A stretch of DNA of 64,000 nt, from assembly GCA_029207755.1 (NCBI GenBank), contig JARCOQ010000002.1, positions 114,276,375 through 114,340,374 on the forward strand, written 5' to 3'. This DNA is from Chamaea fasciata (lineage: Eukaryota > Chordata > Aves > Passeriformes > Sylviidae). Positions 24,407-36,410 of this stretch are shown in pieces. A program made the translations under genes and the position numbers. The notes below the pieces were generated by a model, which saw only the letters and a program-made list of their open reading frames with translations, was not told where the DNA came from and did no database searches. The number at the start of each line of letters is the position of its first letter. The stretch's first letter is position 1.

Positions 24407-24555
24407 GTTGTGGCTGCCCCCTCCCTGGAAGTGTCCAACACCAGGCTGGACCAACCTGGGATAATGGAAAGTGTCCCTGCCCATGGCAGGGGTGGGAATG
24501 AGATGATCTTTAAGGTCCCTTCCAACCCAAACCGTTCTGGGATTCTGTGATTCTG
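24407..24555 (+). mobile_element. CR1: CR1 LINE, 5'-truncated
   Basis: Sense CR1 of about 150 bp with a clean end: 'ttaaggtcccttccaaccc', 'aaaccgttctgggattctg', then two octamers 'tgattctgtgattctg'. A short internal deletion removes the usual 'ggacattggggcttggagc' part. Confidence 0.93.
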
Positions 24556-24812
24556 CATTCAGGCAGTGTCATAAAAATTCTTTTTCAAGCTCTCCAGCCT
24601 CGGCAGTCGCCTCTCCTCACCTTCCCCAAAGACACACAGACATTATGCAGACATTTTCAGCCTCTTGCTCTGCACCAGCAACACGAAAGAATAGCTGGAG
24701 AGGTTGGGAAGACAGGAGCAGGTTCTCCAGCTGGGAAAGGGAATGTTTTTAGCACAGAGCTGCAGCAGACGCAAGGACTTCGCCTGGAGGTGGGTGTTAA
24801 CGTAACTTTTTT
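24556..24812. other. Unique non-coding DNA
   Basis: Short unique spacer; nothing seen. Confidence 0.5.
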
Positions 24813-25597
24813 AAAAAGTGACAGCAAAAATGCAGTGCCCATAAAAGCCGGGCCAGATGGATCCCTCCCTGCTTTCACGGGTTGTGCCTCAAATACCACG
24901 GTGCAGATGGATTTTGGGGGCTGAGGTGGTTTTTCTGCCGGGTGAAGCACACTGCCAGGCCTTGCACTCAGGGTTTGGTAACGCCAGGGAGAGCCTGGGA
25001 GCTTTCCAAGGGTGGGGATGGCGAGTTTACACTTTATTGACAAAGGTGTCTGTTCTCTCCAGCTCTGTCCTCATGTTTCCCCCAGGCCTGTGCTGGTGCT
25101 GCCTTAGCCTGTGTCACAGAGATGAGAAGGCTCCATGCTTTGAGCTCAGGGAACCACAGAATCCCAGGATTCCTGAGGCTGGAAAAGCCCTCCCAGCCCA
25201 GGGATTCCAACCCATCCCCACCTTGTCCCCAGCCCGGAGCTCTGAGTGCCACCTCCAGGTGACACCTCCAGGGATGGGCACTCCAAAGCTCCCTGGGCAG
25301 CCCCTGCCAAGGCCTGAGCACCCTTTCCATGGGGAAATTCCTGCTGCTGGCCAAGCTGAGCCTCCCCTGGGCCAGCCTGAGGCCGTTCCCTCTCCTGCTG
25401 TCCCTGTTCCCTGGGAGCAGAGCCCGACCCCCCCGGCTGTCCCCTCCTGGCAGGGACTTGTGCAGAGCCACCAGGTCCCCCCTGAGCCTCCTTTTCTCCA
25501 GGCTCAGCCCCTTGCCCAGCTCCCTCAGCCCCTCCTGGGGCTCCAGCCCCTTCCCCAGCTCCCTGCCCTGCCCTGGACACGCTCCAGCCCCTCCAGG
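24813..25597 (-). repeat. 785-bp inverted duplicate unit, copy 1
   Basis: This whole segment recurs in reverse orientation at 57848-58634 with the same two edges and, by eye, about 98% identity. On the minus strand it consists of a 5'-truncated CR1 (25597 to 25152) followed by a ~340-bp tail with no CR1 motifs (25151 to 24813). An AATAAA in the tail lies in CR1 sense. Beyond 24813 the two copies diverge abruptly. A DNA-level duplication or an unrecognised composite repeat family would explain it. Confidence 0.9.
25152..25597 (-). mobile_element. CR1: CR1 LINE of a young subfamily
   Basis: About 446 bp, starting at 'cctggaggggctggagcg' and running through 'aaaaggaggctcagggggg' and 'ccccatggaaagggtgctc' to a short tail 'gggattctgtggttccc'. 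It carries a shortened 'aggtgtcacctggaggtgg' stretch shared with the copies at 47.2 and 57.9 kb. A 251-codon frame lies antisense to it on the + strand from 24857. Confidence 0.93.
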
Positions 25598-26905
25598 TCT
25601 CCCTGGAAGTAAGAAACCCAGAGCTGGACATATGGATAACATTCCCTCCACCCAGTGAAAGGGAGGACTAACCAAAAAGTTTGGTTTGTTCTAACCAAAA
25701 AGTTAAATTTCCAGGTTGGGCCCCTATCTGGGTACCTTTTCTAACCAATTGAAGGAGGCAGACACCTCCAGAGGATGGTTCCCTGTGCCATCTTTCAGAG
25801 GGAACAAAACAGGTAGTTTTCATCCCAATTTCCTGTAGTGACAGACAAGGGTGAAGCAGGAGAGGTTTAACTCAGGGGTGGCTGAAATCCAACAGGTGAG
25901 AAGTAAAGAAAGCCATCAGCCTGGACATTACAATGCATACTTTGAGTTCTATCTGAAATTATTGTTTCAGTGCAGTTCAGGGTACACTCACCTCTGCTTT
26001 TCCAAACCTTTTTCCTCAATAATCCTCGCTCCTGGAGCGACCTTTGCAGAGCTGTGTGGGATTGCAGGGCTGCAGACTGTACCCTGGTAGAACTTTTCTA
26101 GCCTGAGTTGCACTCCAAACACCCACAGGCTTGCATTAGGAATTTTAGGCTCATAAGGCTCAATGTTACTTCTCAAAATGGGATAACGGAGCTGGTATCA
26201 CCCTCACGATTTTCTAGATTAAGCTGCTTTTAGCTTAAATCTGGATCCAGGTTCTCTCTCCTCAGCAGCCCTTTTCAGCAAGGTTGTTGTAACTGGAAGT
26301 GGAAAGGCTGAAAAAGCGAGTAATTAATGTGCTAACTGTGGGAGGGAACAACCAAAAGGAAAACAAAAGGAGCTGTGGATTTCTGTGAAACCATGAAAGG
26401 GGAAAAAAAAAAAACCAACCAAACCACTTTTTTACTGTACCTTAGGCTGGTTCGTCACTCCGTGTTTCAATAACGGGGAAGGATGAAAGGAGACAGGAAT
26501 GTGCAAAGTTCTGCCTTCAGATTCCTGCTGAGCAATAATGGAAGTATAACTAATTAAGGCCCTGATCAAGGTCCCGTTGAAGCCAAGAGAAAGCTTCCCA
26601 CTGGTTTCAAATGGCTTTGGATCGGCTCTGAGTGTGAATATGACAGCATTAAAAACATGGTCTGCTCTCAGTCCGGGCTGGCTGAAGGTTCCTGCCACGC
26701 CAGAGTTGGCCCAGAGCTGCTCTGGAGCAAAGTCAGAGGTTGTTGCTTCAAATTGAAGAGATATATGAAAGCTGTTCTTGATCTGAGAGGGATAAATGGA
26801 TAAAATGGTAGAGAGAGGGCTTGGGGAAAGCTGGGCCGAGCCATTCTTGTGCTGCTCCTGGCACTGGTGTGGGAGAAGAAGAAGAAATGAGAATTTCCCT
26901 CTTTT
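25598..26905. other. Unique non-coding DNA
   Basis: The phrase 'ctaaccaaaaagtt' occurs twice about 25 bp apart (25669-25706), and an A-run with CC lies at 26402-26428. A 159-codon minus-strand frame at 26432-26911 has no recognised domain and runs into the next CR1, so I did not call it a gene. Confidence 0.6.
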
Positions 26906-27210
26906 CAGCACACCTGGAGCACAGCGTCCGGTTCTGGGCTCCTAAAAATACAGAAATTCACTGGCAAGAGTCCAGGGAAAGGCTGCAAAAGGGCCTGGAA
27001 CTTCTCTTGCCTGGGTGTGTTCAGCCTGGAGAAGAGAAACTCTTCAGAGAGGGTTTATCAATGTCTACGAACAGCTGAAAAGAGGACGCAAAGCCCCAGG
27101 TGCTTTTCGCAACCTGAAACACGGGAGGCTTTGTCTGGATAGCAGGAAACATTTGTTTTTTACTCTGAGGGAGACTGGGGACTGCCACAGGTTGCCCGTG
27201 GAGGTTGGGG
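26906..27210 (+). mobile_element. CR1: Older CR1, internal part without a 3' end
   Basis: Sense match to a different CR1 subfamily: 'ccggttctgggctcc', 'gagtccagggaaaggctgc', 'gttcagcctggagaagag', 'cctgaaacacgggaggc', 'caggttgcccgtggagg'. It stops before the 3' UTR end, so the 3' tail has been deleted or diverged beyond recognition. Decay is stronger than in the other copies. Confidence 0.8.
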
Positions 27211-29032
27211 AAGTGCATTTTAGATTTATTCTTTATTTTAGAACTTCTTTATCGCAGAATCCCAACTGGTTTGGTGATAAACTGTTTGCAGAGAACAGAA
27301 AAAAAACCCTAATTGCATTCAATATTAGTCCTTAGGTTGCACAAGTGCTTTCTTTTCAATCCTTTAGCCATTTGTAGGACGTTAGCTTAGCTCTGAGGGA
27401 ATAAATATTCTCCTCAGCCTTCCAAGTGTGGGCTGACCTCCACCGCAGTCTGTGCCTGTTCCTGAGGTCACTCCAAAAAGGCTGTGACAGAGCTGACTGC
27501 CAAAGTTGAGACATTGGTATCACGGGGAAAAAAAAAAAAAAAAGCCTAATTTGAAAGATTATTTGAAATGGGAGCATGAAGAATGAAACCTTTGATTTCC
27601 AGGGCTCTACTCCTGGTTTTTCACATCTTTTTAAAGCCCGCTTTTGGAGCCACCACACCTTTTCCCTGCCACAAAACAGAAATAAATCAAAGCCTACCCT
27701 TGCAACATCTGTTTTCTCCCTTGTATTCTGAGTCAGCAGGTTAGAGAAGAAACGAGGTAATATGTTAACACACAGTCAAAAGGAAAAAAAAAAGGTTCAC
27801 TCATCCATAAGCAAAAATCACAGAGCACAGTTCACTCTGGTCTTAATTCTGCAAGCTGCAAGAAAACTTGACACGTGAGAAACCACCCAGGCTGAAAAAT
27901 GTGTCTTCTTCCCATTGCTGTAGCAATTCTAAGCTGCAAAATGCATGTTCTTTTCCCACAAAAAGGGGATTAGTAGGCAGGAGACAAGGATTTGTCAGAA
28001 TTATTTATCAAGTTACTGCACGAGTTAGTTTAAAGTCATGGACTCTGCCAACTTTTAAAACCTTCTTCAGCCTGACTAGGAGGAGGAAGTTAAATTAGGG
28101 GAGAGTGGTGCAATGGCAAATAATTTAAACCCCTGGAATGCTGGAGCTCCACATGCCAGGCGAGGCAGATGTAATCCTCCCGTTTTAATCAAAATAAAAG
28201 AATGCCCTCAGCTCCAGCCTGAAAACAACAACACGAGAGCACAAGCTGGGAAAAAATCAGTCCCAAAGAACTGCAATAAAAAGAAATAGCAATAATAGCA
28301 AATAAATAGCAATAAAAAGAAATAGCAGTAAAAGAAAAACCAGAACCAGGAGTAAATCTCCATCTTAATTTACTATTATTATTATTATTAATAATATTAT
28401 TTTATTCTTTAATCTACGAATTGGTCCATGAATGGTACATCTGAATCCCAAACCTCCCTCATAAACCAGCTCTGTGTGCAGAAGACAGAGCTGCCCATGA
28501 CAGGAAAATAAATGTGACCAAAAATAGCTGATGTGTTCTAAGTAGAGGAAATCACTGATTTTAGATTATCTTTGATTTTGTGGGTATTTCCTCCTGCCTT
28601 AAAGTCATTCAGATTCACTTCTTGGGTATTATTTTAATATATTTTGGTTTCTGCCAATGATTTATTGATAGGTGATTCTGATAATTAATCCTTTTTTTTT
28701 TTTCGTGAAAAAGAAATAAGCAAGCCAAAAATGCAAAACCTAGAAAAGTTAGAGCAAAAAACTGAAAAAAGAGAAAACCAGCAAACGTCTCTAGAACAAA
28801 CAGGAAGAGATTTTCCCCCTTGCAGACAAGAATTAATTTGTATTATGAGGGGATGCATCATAATTTTGACCAAAGTAAAACATCTATTTCACTTTGCAAA
28901 GCAATTTACCCTCATAGGCTTAAAAAATCTGCACATAAAACGCTCCTAAACATGATGTCACCATCCATGCCTAACTCCTTCCTTCAAAGACAGGAGGACT
29001 TTAAAAAAAATTTATAAAGCACCAAGAGTTCC
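27211..29032. other. Unique non-coding DNA with simple repeats
   Basis: A-runs lie at 27526-27543 and 27783-27792, a degenerate 'aaatagcaataaaaag' repeat at about 28272-28340, and a short (ATT)n at 28371-28403. No exon is recognised. Confidence 0.6.
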
Positions 29033-29126
29033 TAAAATAAAATAAAATAAAATAAAATAAAATAAAATAAAATAAAATAAAATAAAATAAAATAAAATAA
29101 AATAAAATAAAATAAAATAAAATAAT
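29033..29126. repeat. (AAAAT)n microsatellite
   Basis: About 18 perfect AAAAT/AATAA pentamers. Confidence 0.97.
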
Positions 29127-31801
29127 TATGGGTTAATGTACAAAATTGATCTCCCCAAAGAAAATATAGGAAAACTGCAAAAAGTTTCTCTTCAGACACA
29201 CTTATAATTCTATTTTTTTAAAACAAAATTAACTAAACTTTCCAGATGTGTTCCAGCCCTGTCTGTGGTCCTCTCTGCATCTAAAAAGATAAAAGAATTA
29301 GGATTTTTCATACCACTGTTTTCCCTTTTTCTAATTAGAAAATGGATACAAGGGTTTTTTGGGGGATAGAAGACAGGTTTCTGTGCAATTGTCTTTGGAG
29401 TAGAGGTGAAAAATAACTCAACCCCCCAAAATAATTTGGAGAAGTGGAGGTCCCTAATTTTATCCAAATGGAATGATTTGTCCATAATCCCAATCAGTTC
29501 ATTTATTTTTAGACATAATTGGAAACCTTGGGGCTCTCATGGAAAAGCTTGGTGGATTGGTTTCAGTTCCAGCCAGTTCAGATATTTGGCTCAGAGCCTA
29601 AAGAGATGACTTTGGGGCAAAACTAAAATGGATATTTCAAAGGCCCATTTTACTTCTGAAATCTTTGCTTAGTAGGAAGCTTTGCTGGCATTTGCAACAA
29701 TTAAATTTTAATTTATCCAGCTTGGAAAAAAAAAAAAAGAAAATCAATGTTTTAACCTAATGATTTTTTCTTCCCAACAAGCAAGAGAAATGCAGGACAC
29801 AGCGTTGGGTCATTGATAAGGAATGTTGAACACAGGAATTCAGGATGCAATTTTCCTAATCCACGCTGAAGTGTGATAACAAAGAACATTTGTCAAGGCT
29901 GTATCATCATTTTATTGGCTATTTTTTTGCACCTGTTGGGGATGTGACAATGTGTTGACAGAGCTCTCCTGGCGGGACACCCTGGGACAAACACATCCAC
30001 TCTAATAAATTCCATAACCTGACACCTCATTTCACTTGGGACACACGAAGTTGCCACAGAGGCGATAGCTTTTACTACAACTCCAGAAGTAATTTCCACT
30101 GAAATGTGAAGCATTATCAGCCAAGTACAGAGATCCTCAAGTAAATACAGCCCTCAGAATAAAATATGTAACACAGAGAGTGCAACAAAAGCCTAAAAAC
30201 CTCTCAAGACGTATTTCAAATTCATTTTTCAGCGCTGCCGGTGCACATTTGGTGTTGCTCACAGCATAGATTAAAGGTCTTGCTTTGAAAAATTAGTGTT
30301 TTAGTACTAGCAGGAGAAGCAATACAACCTTTTCATGGCTCTTATACATCATAATTTATAGAAATTTGATCTGATGTCTTTAGTGTTTAAAATAAAAGTG
30401 CCACAGTTGTTTTTTGAAGTGCTTAGGTGCCAAAATAAGTAGGTGTGTCCCACAAGGTGCTTTCAGAGCTGGCTGGACATGGACTCCTATTTCATTTCAG
30501 AGTGCCAGCACCTGCCTGGGTGAATTTTCCACCAGTTTTCCATCTGTGCTGCAAGCAGATCAATGATTTTTATAATTTGCACAGTGCTCACCAGGCTGGC
30601 AGGGTGTGAAAGAACAGCCAAAAGAAACCACAAATAGAAGGTAAAAGAAGGTGCCTTTTCCAATCAAAGTTAAACCAAAGTAACATTCTTCTGAGCAGCC
30701 CTGAAGGAGTTAAATAATTCACAAGGATTGGGATGAATGAATTCCCTGCAGGAAGCTCAGCAATGCTCCCAAAAAGAGACTGGGGATCTTGGCGGGTTAT
30801 TAAAAAAAAAAAAAAAAGTGGTAAAAGGTAATAGAGGCCACGAAATCTCCCCTGCCTCACCTCTCAATTTCCCCTCCTGGTAGACTGTACACAAATTAAC
30901 AGCTTTTTATGTCTTTCAAGGGTATTTATTTCTGGCAAGGACACAGACTTTTCTGTCAAGGTTTGCAGAACATTCTGTTCTGCACCACGTATGCACATGC
31001 TGCTGGATCCCGTTCCTATTATATATTCAAACAGCACACAGAAGATTGTCATCACACAATCTGTCTGGAGCTGTCCTGATGAGCAGAAAAAGTCCAAACT
31101 GATGGGGGAAAAAAAAAAAAACTAATTCACCCTTTATAATTCTGATCCAGAATCAACTGGAATGGTCATTGCACACAACATGGGATAAAACACCAAAGTG
31201 TGTTCCCTGCCTCTCCTCATCCATCCCTTCATCCATCTGCACCTGCTTTTCGTAATTTCATGGAGTTTTCTCATTTTAGGACCATCTATCCATAATGGAA
31301 ATATTCTACCAATTCAAACCCTCGTGATGCCACCTCCAAACAATTCCAGCGGCATTCAAGAGGCTGCTGAAACAGGTGTGCAATTCCTGCCCTGACTGCA
31401 GAGGTTTTACACTATTACTGGCTAAATCCATAAATTATTACTGCCAAAATCTATAATTAAGGCTGGCAAGCAGCTGAACGGGCTTTGTCAAGGATTTTAG
31501 ACCACCAGTAATTTGGTTTAGCCGAAAAATGCTACAGTCATTGTACAGTCAGAAGCAAATGAACACCAGGAAGTACCAAAGGAATTTAAAATGAGGAATT
31601 TACACTAATTAAGAAGAGGGGAGAAAGTAGCATTAAGTTCTGAAAGGGATTAATTAATTAATGCCCTTTTCACAGCAAACTGGTCCTCTCATTCTACTAG
31701 TGAGCAACTTTACATAGGGATGGATAAAATGAAAAAGCAAACTCATTTTTCCATGGGTGATGTAAATCCTGAGAGATACCTGTTAAAAACTAAAAAAAAC
31801 C
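29127..31801. other. Unique non-coding DNA
   Basis: No repeat family is recognised apart from A-runs (29728-29739, 30799-30815, 31108-31119). The block at about 31400-31600 is repeat-free and lacks decay features. Confidence 0.6.
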
Positions 31802-32258
31802 CCAAACAACAACCCAAACCATTCTGATCAGGAGAGTTACACAGGGAGTTATTCCTGTCACATCTAGAGTATGGAGGATGCAACTTTGCTGTAGCAAAAT
31901 GAGAAACACAAAAAGAAGCACAACCACAGGACGCTGTGCAGGAAAAGCTCCCTGCAAAATATTTCCATAGAAATCGTTCCCTGCTTAAAAGGTTCAGGCC
32001 AGACCTAAATATTTACAACTTGACCAAATACACCAAAGACAGCTCTTACTCTAGAGCTGAAACTGAGCCCTAAAGTAAATTTATTGATCATCCCAACTTA
32101 CTGAGACCTTCGGGGAAGCTCCTGGAATTTAATGAACCACAGAACTTTCACCATCTGAGCCCCTGAAGCTGAATATTCTCCACCATTTGTGGACAATTTC
32201 TTTGGAGCAGCAGAAGTTCCACAAATTCCTGTGGAACTGTCCCATGTGAATCCTCCAC
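31802..32258 (+). repeat. 457-bp direct duplicate, copy A
   Basis: This matches 35954-36410 over exactly 457 bp with no gaps and, by eye, about a dozen substitutions. The left edge is 'ccaaacaacaaccc' and the right edge 'gtgaatcctccac'. There are no LTR termini and no CR1 motifs. Confidence 0.93.
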
Positions 32259-33144
32259 TGCTTAATAGCAACGGCTCCTTCTCAGCTGCCAATTTTCAGT
32301 GAAATTCCAATAAATGAATGTGGTTGAAACCTTCAGCCACGCTGGTAAATGGGGTTGAAATGCTGCTAGAACTGGGTAAAAAATGACACCTGAGTCACAA
32401 CAAACTTGTTGCAGCAGGAAGACAGAATGAAAAAGTTAGCCCCAATGTTATTTATAAATATATTGCATTTCAAAATGTTTAAATTTTTTTTAAAAAGCCA
32501 AAAAACAACACAGAAGTTGGCAAACAAAATTATTACCATCAATATGTCCAAACATGAGAGATTAGACCTTTCATTTTTTTCAGTCACATCAAATACAAAT
32601 CTTTGTTGTAATGACACCATTAAACTGCAAAGAAGAAGTCACCAGTTTAAATTTTCCTTCAACACTGCCAGATAAGACCAATGATTCATCCATCTAAGTG
32701 CCAGTGTTTTGGCAGGGGAAAATAAAAGCCCTAAAAAAGAAAAAAAAAAAAAGAAAAAGAAAAAAAAAAAAGTGTTCCTTGGATGCACATGTCCACGTAA
32801 TCTACTTGAAACTGCAGATTACCTCATTCTGGAGTGATTTTATTCAGGTCTCCTCCCTATTAAGCTGTTTTCATACTCTTCCAGCAAAGAACAAAGAAGT
32901 GGAAACGTTTGGGACTTTCAAGGTCTAAAGTGAAACACCAAAAGGTGATTTTTGCCCTTTCCCTCCCACATCACACACTGACCCATCCAGCAGTGTCCAG
33001 TTTGCTGAGATAGGTCTGAGCAGGAGGGATCTCCTCACACAGAGCATCTCCCAAAAATTCCTGGCCAGGTCCCAAACTCAGCACAGAGCTATGGCTGAGC
33101 CAGGAAACTGCTCCTCTGCAGGGTGGCTGGCTGCTGCAGGACAT
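32259..33144. other. Unique non-coding DNA with an A-rich tract
   Basis: An A-run with scattered G lies at 32733-32772. The rest is unique. Confidence 0.6.
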
Positions 33145-33474
33145 CCAAAAATCATCAGGGTGGGAAGAGCCCCTGAGGATCACCCAGTGCCACCCCAGTG
33201 CCACCAGCATCAGCCAACCCCTTGTCCCCAAGGGCCACCTCCAGACTCCTCCTGAACACTCCCACACACAGTGACTCCAAACCTCCCTGGGCAGCTCATC
33301 CCAAGGCCTGAGCACTGTGCCAGGGAAATTTCCTTGCCCAATCTCCACCCTGAGCCTCCCCTGGTGCAATTTGAGGCCATTTCCTCTCCTCCTTTCCCTG
33401 CCCCTCCTGGCAGGGACTTGTGCAGAGCCACCAGGTTCCCCCTGAGCCTCCTTTTCTCCAGGTTCAGCTGCTGA
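33145..33474 (-). mobile_element. CR1: CR1 LINE, 5'-truncated
   Basis: Antisense CR1 of about 330 bp. On the + strand 'aaaatcatcagggtgggaag' is followed by 'ccttgtccccaagggccacc', 'ctccctgggcagctcatccc', 'caatttgaggccatttcc', and finally 'cctgagcctccttttctcc'. It is a relative of the 3.4-kb copy, with a decayed tail. Confidence 0.88.
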
Positions 33475-35280
33475 GCACAGAGACCCAAATTCTGATGTTT
33501 CTTCCCCACTCATCTCTTGTGGCACAAAGTCCCCCTCCACAGGGCTCTGTCGTGAGGAGTCCGAGATTTTGGCTCACTAAAATCAGCAGCAGCAGCAACA
33601 AGAAGGAGAATTGAGGGAAAAGCTGTAAATTTCAAATCCAACACATCGTGTAGATCAGAGACCTTCAGATTCAGGGAACACCAAAGAAATCAGATTTAGA
33701 TCGTGATGTACAATCCAAACACAGAGGAAGTTGTGTTTGCCTGTGCATCTATCAAGAAAGGGGCCAGAGGGGACACAGGGTGACAAAAACCCCTTGGTGA
33801 TGGTTTGTGGCACTTCTGAATTACTTTGATCTAGCTCAAGCAGCCACCAGGACTTGCAGAAATTGGAAATTTTATACCTCTAACATCTGTAATAAAGAAT
33901 GTGCTGCATTGTGCCAGGCAGAATGAAAAAAAAAAAAGGGACTTAAATCATAATAATAAAGGATGTGCTGAAGAATTCATTGAAGGATCTTAAAGCAAGA
34001 CAGATTTTATTCACTAAAAATGTGCTGTGGGGTGTTTCTCTTTTCCATCAAGGAAAAGTTAATTACAGAGTTCTGGGGTTTAAATATTCTCTGTGCATTT
34101 TCTGGAGTGTGAAGTGATAAATCCAGTAGTTGTTGACTACTGTTAATTATTTATTTGAGCATGCCAAAGTAATTTTCAGGGTCAGTTTTGTAATATGTCA
34201 ATAATTTCTGTCTCCTTCAATCTAAATTTCCCCTAAAATCATAAAAGAAGTGATTTTGGAAAGGAGGTGACCGTGTGGAAAAGGCGAAATAGAGACCAAA
34301 TTTAAAAACCACCAATGAAAAGAACCTCAAAAACCAACCAAAGGAACCATTCCTAAGTAGAAAATTTTAAATTATCCAGAGGTGCTAGAGCTCTCATACT
34401 TGTCTGATAATGAAAAATTTGTCTTTCAGAGAGACCTGAGCAGCAGAAAACCAAAGGAAATTGCCCTCCGACAACTTTCTTTGCAGAAAAAGAATTGGTA
34501 GCTCCTAATGGGCAGGTGTCCCCATTAGAACAAAACATTAATTAATGCCCTGGTTGGCAGGCTCAGCTGGGGAAAACATGGCTAAATGAGCATGGAAACT
34601 GGAGGGCCTCCTGGGATGGTAATTGCATGTCCCCACATTTATTGTAATTTGGGATGTGATTTTCCAATTGGATCCAAAGCACTGAAAGGCTCAGGCTGTT
34701 GGGATAACACACAGGGATAATGACGCTATTAAAGCACTCAGGGCCTGATTTCTAAAGAAATCAGCATTGTTATTGGGATCAGGGAACTTTTGGTAGCTTG
34801 GAAAATTTGGACTCAATTTTAGTGTAAAAAACACCTAGAAGGAATTGATGTGAGAGCCACAAAGTGGTGGTGACTGTGTGGGCACGATGAAGAGCAACAC
34901 CAAATTTTAAATGAGCAATTTGGATAAAAATTAGAACAGAGGGAAATGTGAGAGGGGGAAAGTTTTGTTTTCTTTCACTTTACACAAAAAAAAAAAAAAA
35001 AAAAACACAGCAATAAATTATTTTTCTGGGAGTTACATCAGCAACTTTGTCCAGAAGTAGAAACAAAAAAAAAAAAAACAAAAAAAAAACCCCACCCAAA
35101 CAACAAAAAAACCCACCAAATTAAAAACTGAATGATAAGGTTTCTAGGTAATTTGAAGATGAGTTGTATTTTTCACCAGGGCAGATTGTCAGCAAGAATG
35201 GAAGGATGTGGAAAGGGCAGGTGGGAATAACCAGACCCTCAGAAGGGTTGAAGGAAGCCTTTCAAGGCTGCAACACTGAA
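33475..35280. other. Unique non-coding DNA with A-rich tracts
   Basis: A-runs lie at 34986-35004 and 35066-35112, the latter broken by C and CC. The block at about 34600-34760 is free of repeats. No exon is recognised. Confidence 0.6.
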
Positions 35281-35668
35281 ATGCCATGGGCAGGGACAGC
35301 TCCCACTGTCCCAGGCTGCTCCAAGCCCCAATGTCCAACCTGGCCTTGGACACTGCCAGGGATCCAGGGGCAGCCACAGCAAATCTGGGAATTCTATCCC
35401 AGCTCCTCCCCACCCTCCCAGGGAAGGATTTTTTCCCAACATCCCACCTAAACTTATCATTTCTTAGTTTGAAGCCGTTCCCTGTGTCCTGTCCCTCCGT
35501 GCCTTGGGAATTGTCTCTCTCCAGGTTCCCTGGGGCTCCTTCAGGCTCTGCAAGGCCACCCTGAGCTCAGCCCAAAGCTTCTCCTGTCCAGGCTGAACAA
35601 TCCCAGCTGTGCCAGCCTTTCCTCCCAGCAGAGCTGCTCCATCCCTCTGCTCATCCTGGTGCTGCTCA
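35281..35668 (-). mobile_element. CR1: CR1 LINE lacking its 3' end
   Basis: Antisense CR1 of about 388 bp. Unlike its relatives it begins on the + strand directly at 'atgccatgggcagggac', so the last ~50 bp of the element, including the octamer tail, are missing. The remainder (aagccccaatgtcc, gatccaggggcagcc, agcccaaagcttctcctgtc, cagcagagctgctcc) is well preserved and close to the copies at 38.3 and 53.6 kb. Confidence 0.9.
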
Positions 35669-35953
35669 TCTCATTGTTTCAATATATTTTTTGCTGTGAA
35701 TCCCTTTGTAGCCACGTTTCACACCAGCATCAAATTAATAATTACACAGCAATCAATTTAGCAAAGTGAAAATCATCCTGATCTAAGGAATTATATCGTC
35801 AGCCTTGATTTCAGAGGGTGGGCAGGAAAACAGAGACATCTTACTACTAATAAAGTCAGAAAAGGAGATTTCTCTTCAGTAGAATACAAGCCAGATTCAA
35901 GGAACACTAAAGATTCTGAAGACATCTATTAATTTATTATTTTTTTTAAAACT
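35669..35953. other. Unique non-coding DNA
   Basis: Spacer between a CR1 and copy B of the 457-bp duplicate; nothing seen. Confidence 0.5.
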
Positions 35954-36410
35954 CCAAACAACAACCCAAACCACTCTGATCAGGAGAGTTACACAGGGAG
36001 TTATTCCTGTCACATCTAGAGTATGGAGGATGCATCTTTGCAGTAGAAAAATGAGAAACACAAAAAGCAGCACAACCACAGGACGCTGTGCAGGAAAAGC
36101 TCCCTGCAAAATATTTCCATAGAAATCGTTCCCTGCTTAAAAAGTTCAGGCCAGACCTAAATATTTACAACTTGACCAAATACACCAAAGACAGCTCTTA
36201 CTCTAGAGCTGAAACTGAGCCCTAGAGTAAATTTATTGATCATCCCAACTTACTGAGACCTTCGGGGAAGCTCCTGGAATTTGATGAACCACAGAACTTT
36301 CACCATCTGAGCCCCTGAAGCTGAATATTCTCCACCACTTGTGGACAATTTCTTTGGGGCAGCAGAAGTTCCACAAACTCCTGTGGAGCTGTCCCATGTG
36401 AATCCTCCAC
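35954..36410 (+). repeat. 457-bp direct duplicate, copy B
   Basis: Same length and orientation as 31802-32258. It is flanked on the left by 'tttttttt aaaact' and on the right by three ATTTA-type units at 36411-36426, so both edges are AT-rich. Copy A has neither flank. Confidence 0.93.

Noticed and set aside
26432..26911. 159-codon minus-strand frame
   Set aside because: No domain or splice context is recognised, and it overlaps the start of an old CR1. Chance is the simplest explanation.
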